NCBI GenBank assembly: GCA_905182175.1
Contig: CAJJAT010000003.1
Span: 186,001 to 250,000 of the forward strand
Source of the DNA: Flavobacteriales bacterium UBA1494
Lineage (GTDB): Bacteria > Bacteroidota > Bacteroidia > Flavobacteriales_E > Vicingaceae
Direction: 5' to 3'
Length of the DNA stretch: 64,000 nucleotides
In this document: in pieces, positions 61,491 to 64,000 of the stretch
Layout of the letters: each line of letters opens with the position of its first letter
Position numbering within the stretch: position 1 is the first letter of the stretch
Notes under the pieces: generated by a model
Seen by the model: only the letters and a program-made list of their open reading frames with translations
The model's database searches: none
What the model was told of the DNA's origin: nothing
Translations under genes and position numbers: made by a program

Positions 61491-64000
61491 ATGGCAGAAG
61501 GAGAAAAAATAGTTCGGATTAATATTGAAGATGAAATGAAGTCAGCCTACATCGACTATTCGATGTCGGTAATTGTCAGCAGGGCACTTCCAGATGTCAG
61601 GGATGGATTAAAGCCCGTCCACCGAAGAATACTTTATGGAATGCAAGACTTGGGTGTTTATTCTTCTAAACCACATAAAAAGTCAGCCAGAATTGTTGGG
61701 GAAGTGTTGGGTAAGTATCACCCGCATGGAGATACTGCTGTTTACGATTCAATGGTCAGAATGGCGCAACCATGGTCTTTAAGGTACATGCTGGTAGATG
61801 GGCAAGGTAACTTTGGTTCTGTAGATGGTGACAGCCCGGCAGCAATGAGGTATACTGAAGCTAGACTTAGAAAAATTTCTGAGGACATGCTTGGGGATTT
61901 GGACAAAGAAACAGTTGATTTTAGATTAAATTTTGATGATTCTTTAACAGAGCCAGTAGTTCTTCCAACACGGATTCCAAATTTACTTATTAATGGCGGT
62001 TCAGGAATTGCAGTTGGTATGGCTACCAATATGGCGCCACATAACTTAACTGAGGTTATTGACGGTATTTCTGCCTACATTGATAACAACGACATTGAGA
62101 TTTCTGAGTTAATGCAGCACATAAAAGCACCAGACTTTCCTACAGGTGGAATTATTTATGGTTATGAAGGTGTTCGATCTGCTTTTGAAACGGGAAGAGG
62201 ACGTATTGTCATGCGTGCTAAAGCAGAAATTGAAATTACGAGTAGCGGAAGAGAAAGAATAATTGTTACCGAAATTCCATACATGGTTAACAAAGCAGAC
62301 CTAATTAAAAAGACTGCAGATTTGGTTAACGATAAAAAAATTGAAGGTATTTCAGATTTGAATGATGAGTCTGACAGAAATGGTATGCGAATCGTGTATG
62401 ATTTAAAAAAAGAGGCGATTACAAATGTTGTATTAAATAATTTATTTAAGTACACCGCCCTTCAAACCAGTTTTTCAGTGAACAACATTGCCTTGGTAAA
62501 TGGTAGACCGGAAATGTTGAATCTGAAAGATATGATTCATTATTTTGTAGAATTTAGACATGAGGTTGTAGTTAAGCGAACGGAATTCGAGCTAAGAAAG
62601 GCGAAAGACAAAGCACATATATTAGAAGGTTTAATAATTGCAATTGATAACTTAGATGAAGTTATTAAGTTAATTAGAGCGAGCAGAACAACAGATGATG
62701 CCAGAAATGGCTTAATGGAGAATTTCAAGTTAAGTGAAGTTCAAGCAAAAGCAGTTCTAGAATTACGATTGCAAAAATTAACTGGTCTTGAAAGAGATAA
62801 GTTAAAAGAAGAGCATGCAGAGTTAATGAGATTAATTACGCACTTAGAAGCTATATTAGGTAGTGAGGAAATGAGAATGGACATTATTAAGACCGAGCTA
62901 CATGAAGTGAAAGACAAATACGGTGACGAAAGAAGATCTGTCATTGAGTATTCTGCAGAAGATTTTAGTATTGAAGACATGATTCCTGATGAAGAGGTAG
63001 TCATTACAATCTCTCATTTGGGGTACATAAAAAGAACTCAACTTTCAGAATATAGAAGACAAAATAGAGGTGGTACGGGTTCAAAAGGTTCTGCAACAAG
63101 AGATGCAGATTTCTTAGAACATCTTTTCGTGGCCACAACACATAACTATTTATTGATATTTACTGAAAAAGGTAAGTGTTATTGGATGAGAGTTTTTGAA
63201 ATACCTGAAGGAACAAAAACATCGAAAGGTAGAGCAATTCAAAACTTAGTTAGCATTGAACCGGATGACAATGTTAAAGCATACATCTGCGTAAAAGACT
63301 TAACAGACGAAGAGTACATTAACAGTAACTTTATTGTCATGTGTACTAAGAAAGGGGTGATTAAGAAAACAAGTGTTGAAGCGTACTCCAGACCAAGAAC
63401 GAACGGAATTAATGCAATTACTATTAGGGAAGGAGATCAATTGTTAGAGGCAAAATTGACCAACGGTTCTGATGAAATAATGATGGCCATTAAAGGAGGA
63501 AGAGCAATTCGTTTCAACGAAAGTAAAGTTCGACCAATGGGAAGAAACGCTGCCGGTGTGAGAGGAATTACTATGGCAGAAGGCGATGAAGTAATTGGAA
63601 TGATTACGGCTCGTAATCCTAAAGAGGAAACGGTATTGGTGGTTTCTGAAAAAGGATACGGTAAACGTAGTTTCTTGAATGACCCTGGGGATGATTCAGA
63701 AATTTATAGAGTAACCAATCGAGGTGGGAAAGGTGTTAAGACGCTGAACGTAACTGAGAAAACAGGAAATTTAATTGCTATTAAGAACGTAACTGATGAG
63801 AATGATTTGATGATTATTAACCGATCTGGTGTAATTATTAGAATTGCTGTTGCAGACTTAAGAGTAATGGGCAGAGCAACACAAGGTGTTCGATTAATCA
63901 ACTTAAGGAAAAATGATTCAATTGCTGCTGTTGCAAAAGTTTCAGTAGAAGAAGAGGGTGATTTAGATAAACTGGAAGCTGCAGATGTTGAAAGTGGTGA
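61491..64000 (+). CDS. gyrA: DNA gyrase subunit A (C-terminus cut by window edge)
   Basis: The visible 836 residues from ATG 61491 have the gyrase A hallmarks: [20 protein letters not shown] at the start, the helix [10 protein letters not shown] (Thr82, Asp86, the quinolone-determining region), and catalytic tyrosine Y121 in [10 protein letters not shown]. The C-terminal beta-pinwheel begins around 510, and its GyrA-box region reads [17 protein letters not shown] at about residues 522-538. Gyrase adds negative supercoils using ATP, with GyrB. The end lies beyond the window. It is divergent from clpC, 259 bp apart. Confidence 0.95.
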   Translation, partial: MAEGEKIVRINIEDEMKSAYIDYSMSVIVSRALPDVRDGLKPVHRRILYGMQDLGVYSSKPHKKSARIVGEVLGKYHPHGDTAVYDSMVRMAQPWSLRYMLVDGQGNFGSVDGDSPAAMRYTEARLRKISEDMLGDLDKETVDFRLNFDDSLTEPVVLPTRIPNLLINGGSGIAVGMATNMAPHNLTEVIDGISAYIDNNDIEISELMQHIKAPDFPTGGIIYGYEGVRSAFETGRGRIVMRAKAEIEITSSGRERIIVTEIPYMVNKADLIKKTADLVNDKKIEGISDLNDESDRNGMRIVYDLKKEAITNVVLNNLFKYTALQTSFSVNNIALVNGRPEMLNLKDMIHYFVEFRHEVVVKRTEFELRKAKDKAHILEGLIIAIDNLDEVIKLIRASRTTDDARNGLMENFKLSEVQAKAVLELRLQKLTGLERDKLKEEHAELMRLITHLEAILGSEEMRMDIIKTELHEVKDKYGDERRSVIEYSAEDFSIEDMIPDEEVVITISHLGYIKRTQLSEYRRQNRGGTGSKGSATRDADFLEHLFVATTHNYLLIFTEKGKCYWMRVFEIPEGTKTSKGRAIQNLVSIEPDDNVKAYICVKDLTDEEYINSNFIVMCTKKGVIKKTSVEAYSRPRTNGINAITIREGDQLLEAKLTNGSDEIMMAIKGGRAIRFNESKVRPMGRNAAGVRGITMAEGDEVIGMITARNPKEETVLVVSEKGYGKRSFLNDPGDDSEIYRVTNRGGKGVKTLNVTEKTGNLIAIKNVTDENDLMIINRSGVIIRIAVADLRVMGRATQGVRLINLRKNDSIAAVAKVSVEEEGDLDKLEAADVESG

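Overview
The window looks like part of a Bacteroidota chromosome, most likely Flavobacteriales. The reasons are: low-GC DNA with no Shine-Dalgarno-like leaders; several secreted proteins with type IX secretion (T9SS) C-terminal sorting tails; TAnnTTTG-type -7 promoter boxes; a futalosine-pathway menaquinone enzyme (MqnE); a 6S-like RNA between zapA and rny; and typical Bacteroidota gene families (DUF5686, carboxypeptidase-regulatory-like domains, TIGR04283 glycosyltransferase, a TamB-like protein). Most of the window is ordinary core genome with short operons on both strands.

Layout. 1-5.5 kb: envelope genes on the minus strand (edge-truncated DUF5686 protein, YdcF/SanA-like protein, carboxypeptidase-regulatory-like protein, M23 peptidase) and an IS3-type transposase scrap. 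5.6-8.1 kb: coiled-coil protein, ZapA, 6S-like RNA and RNase Y. 8.5-19.8 kb: Zn-ribbon protein, MqnE, secreted M43 protease, AddB-like nuclease, MORN protein with MnmA and a lipoprotein, and a minus operon of WbqC-like protein, acyl-CoA carboxylase beta and TauE/SafE permease. 19.9-28.1 kb: a decaying accessory stretch with a signal-peptide gene split by an in-frame TAA, a caspase-like C-terminal remnant, an intact MORN-repeat protein divergent from a TTG-start putative regulator, a tRNA 3'-end-like scrap with terminators, a broken TPR gene, intact heptose kinase and aminotransferase genes, and an outer-membrane barrel gene split by another in-frame TAA. 28.1-38.6 kb: VIT1/CCC1 transporter, nitroreductase, a decayed 1.3 kb gap, M1 aminopeptidase, two lipoproteins, a T9SS trypsin-like protease with a degenerate copy of its own N-terminus upstream, a hydrolase and TsaD. 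38.6-47.9 kb: giant TamB-like protein, glycosyltransferase, and a tightly coupled minus operon of TPR protein, phosphosulfolactate synthase, rhodanese, DUF368/PopT and AroE. 48.4-57.7 kb: GlmM, cysteine desulfurase and MBL hydrolase operon, a T9SS protein, an M16 protease pair and a flavin reductase. 57.7-64 kb: a decayed gap, ClpC, and divergent edge-truncated GyrA.

How the genes fit together. Envelope biogenesis dominates (TamB, PopT, GlmM, M23 peptidase, heptose kinase, T9SS cargo), together with RNA metabolism (RNase Y, 6S-like RNA, MnmA, TsaD). I did not find a convincing complete new defence or mobile system. The most unusual material is the group of partly decayed genes at 19.9-28.1 kb, which includes the remnant of a caspase-like locus, and the candidate leaderless promoters. 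All functional calls are from motif reading; no database search was run.
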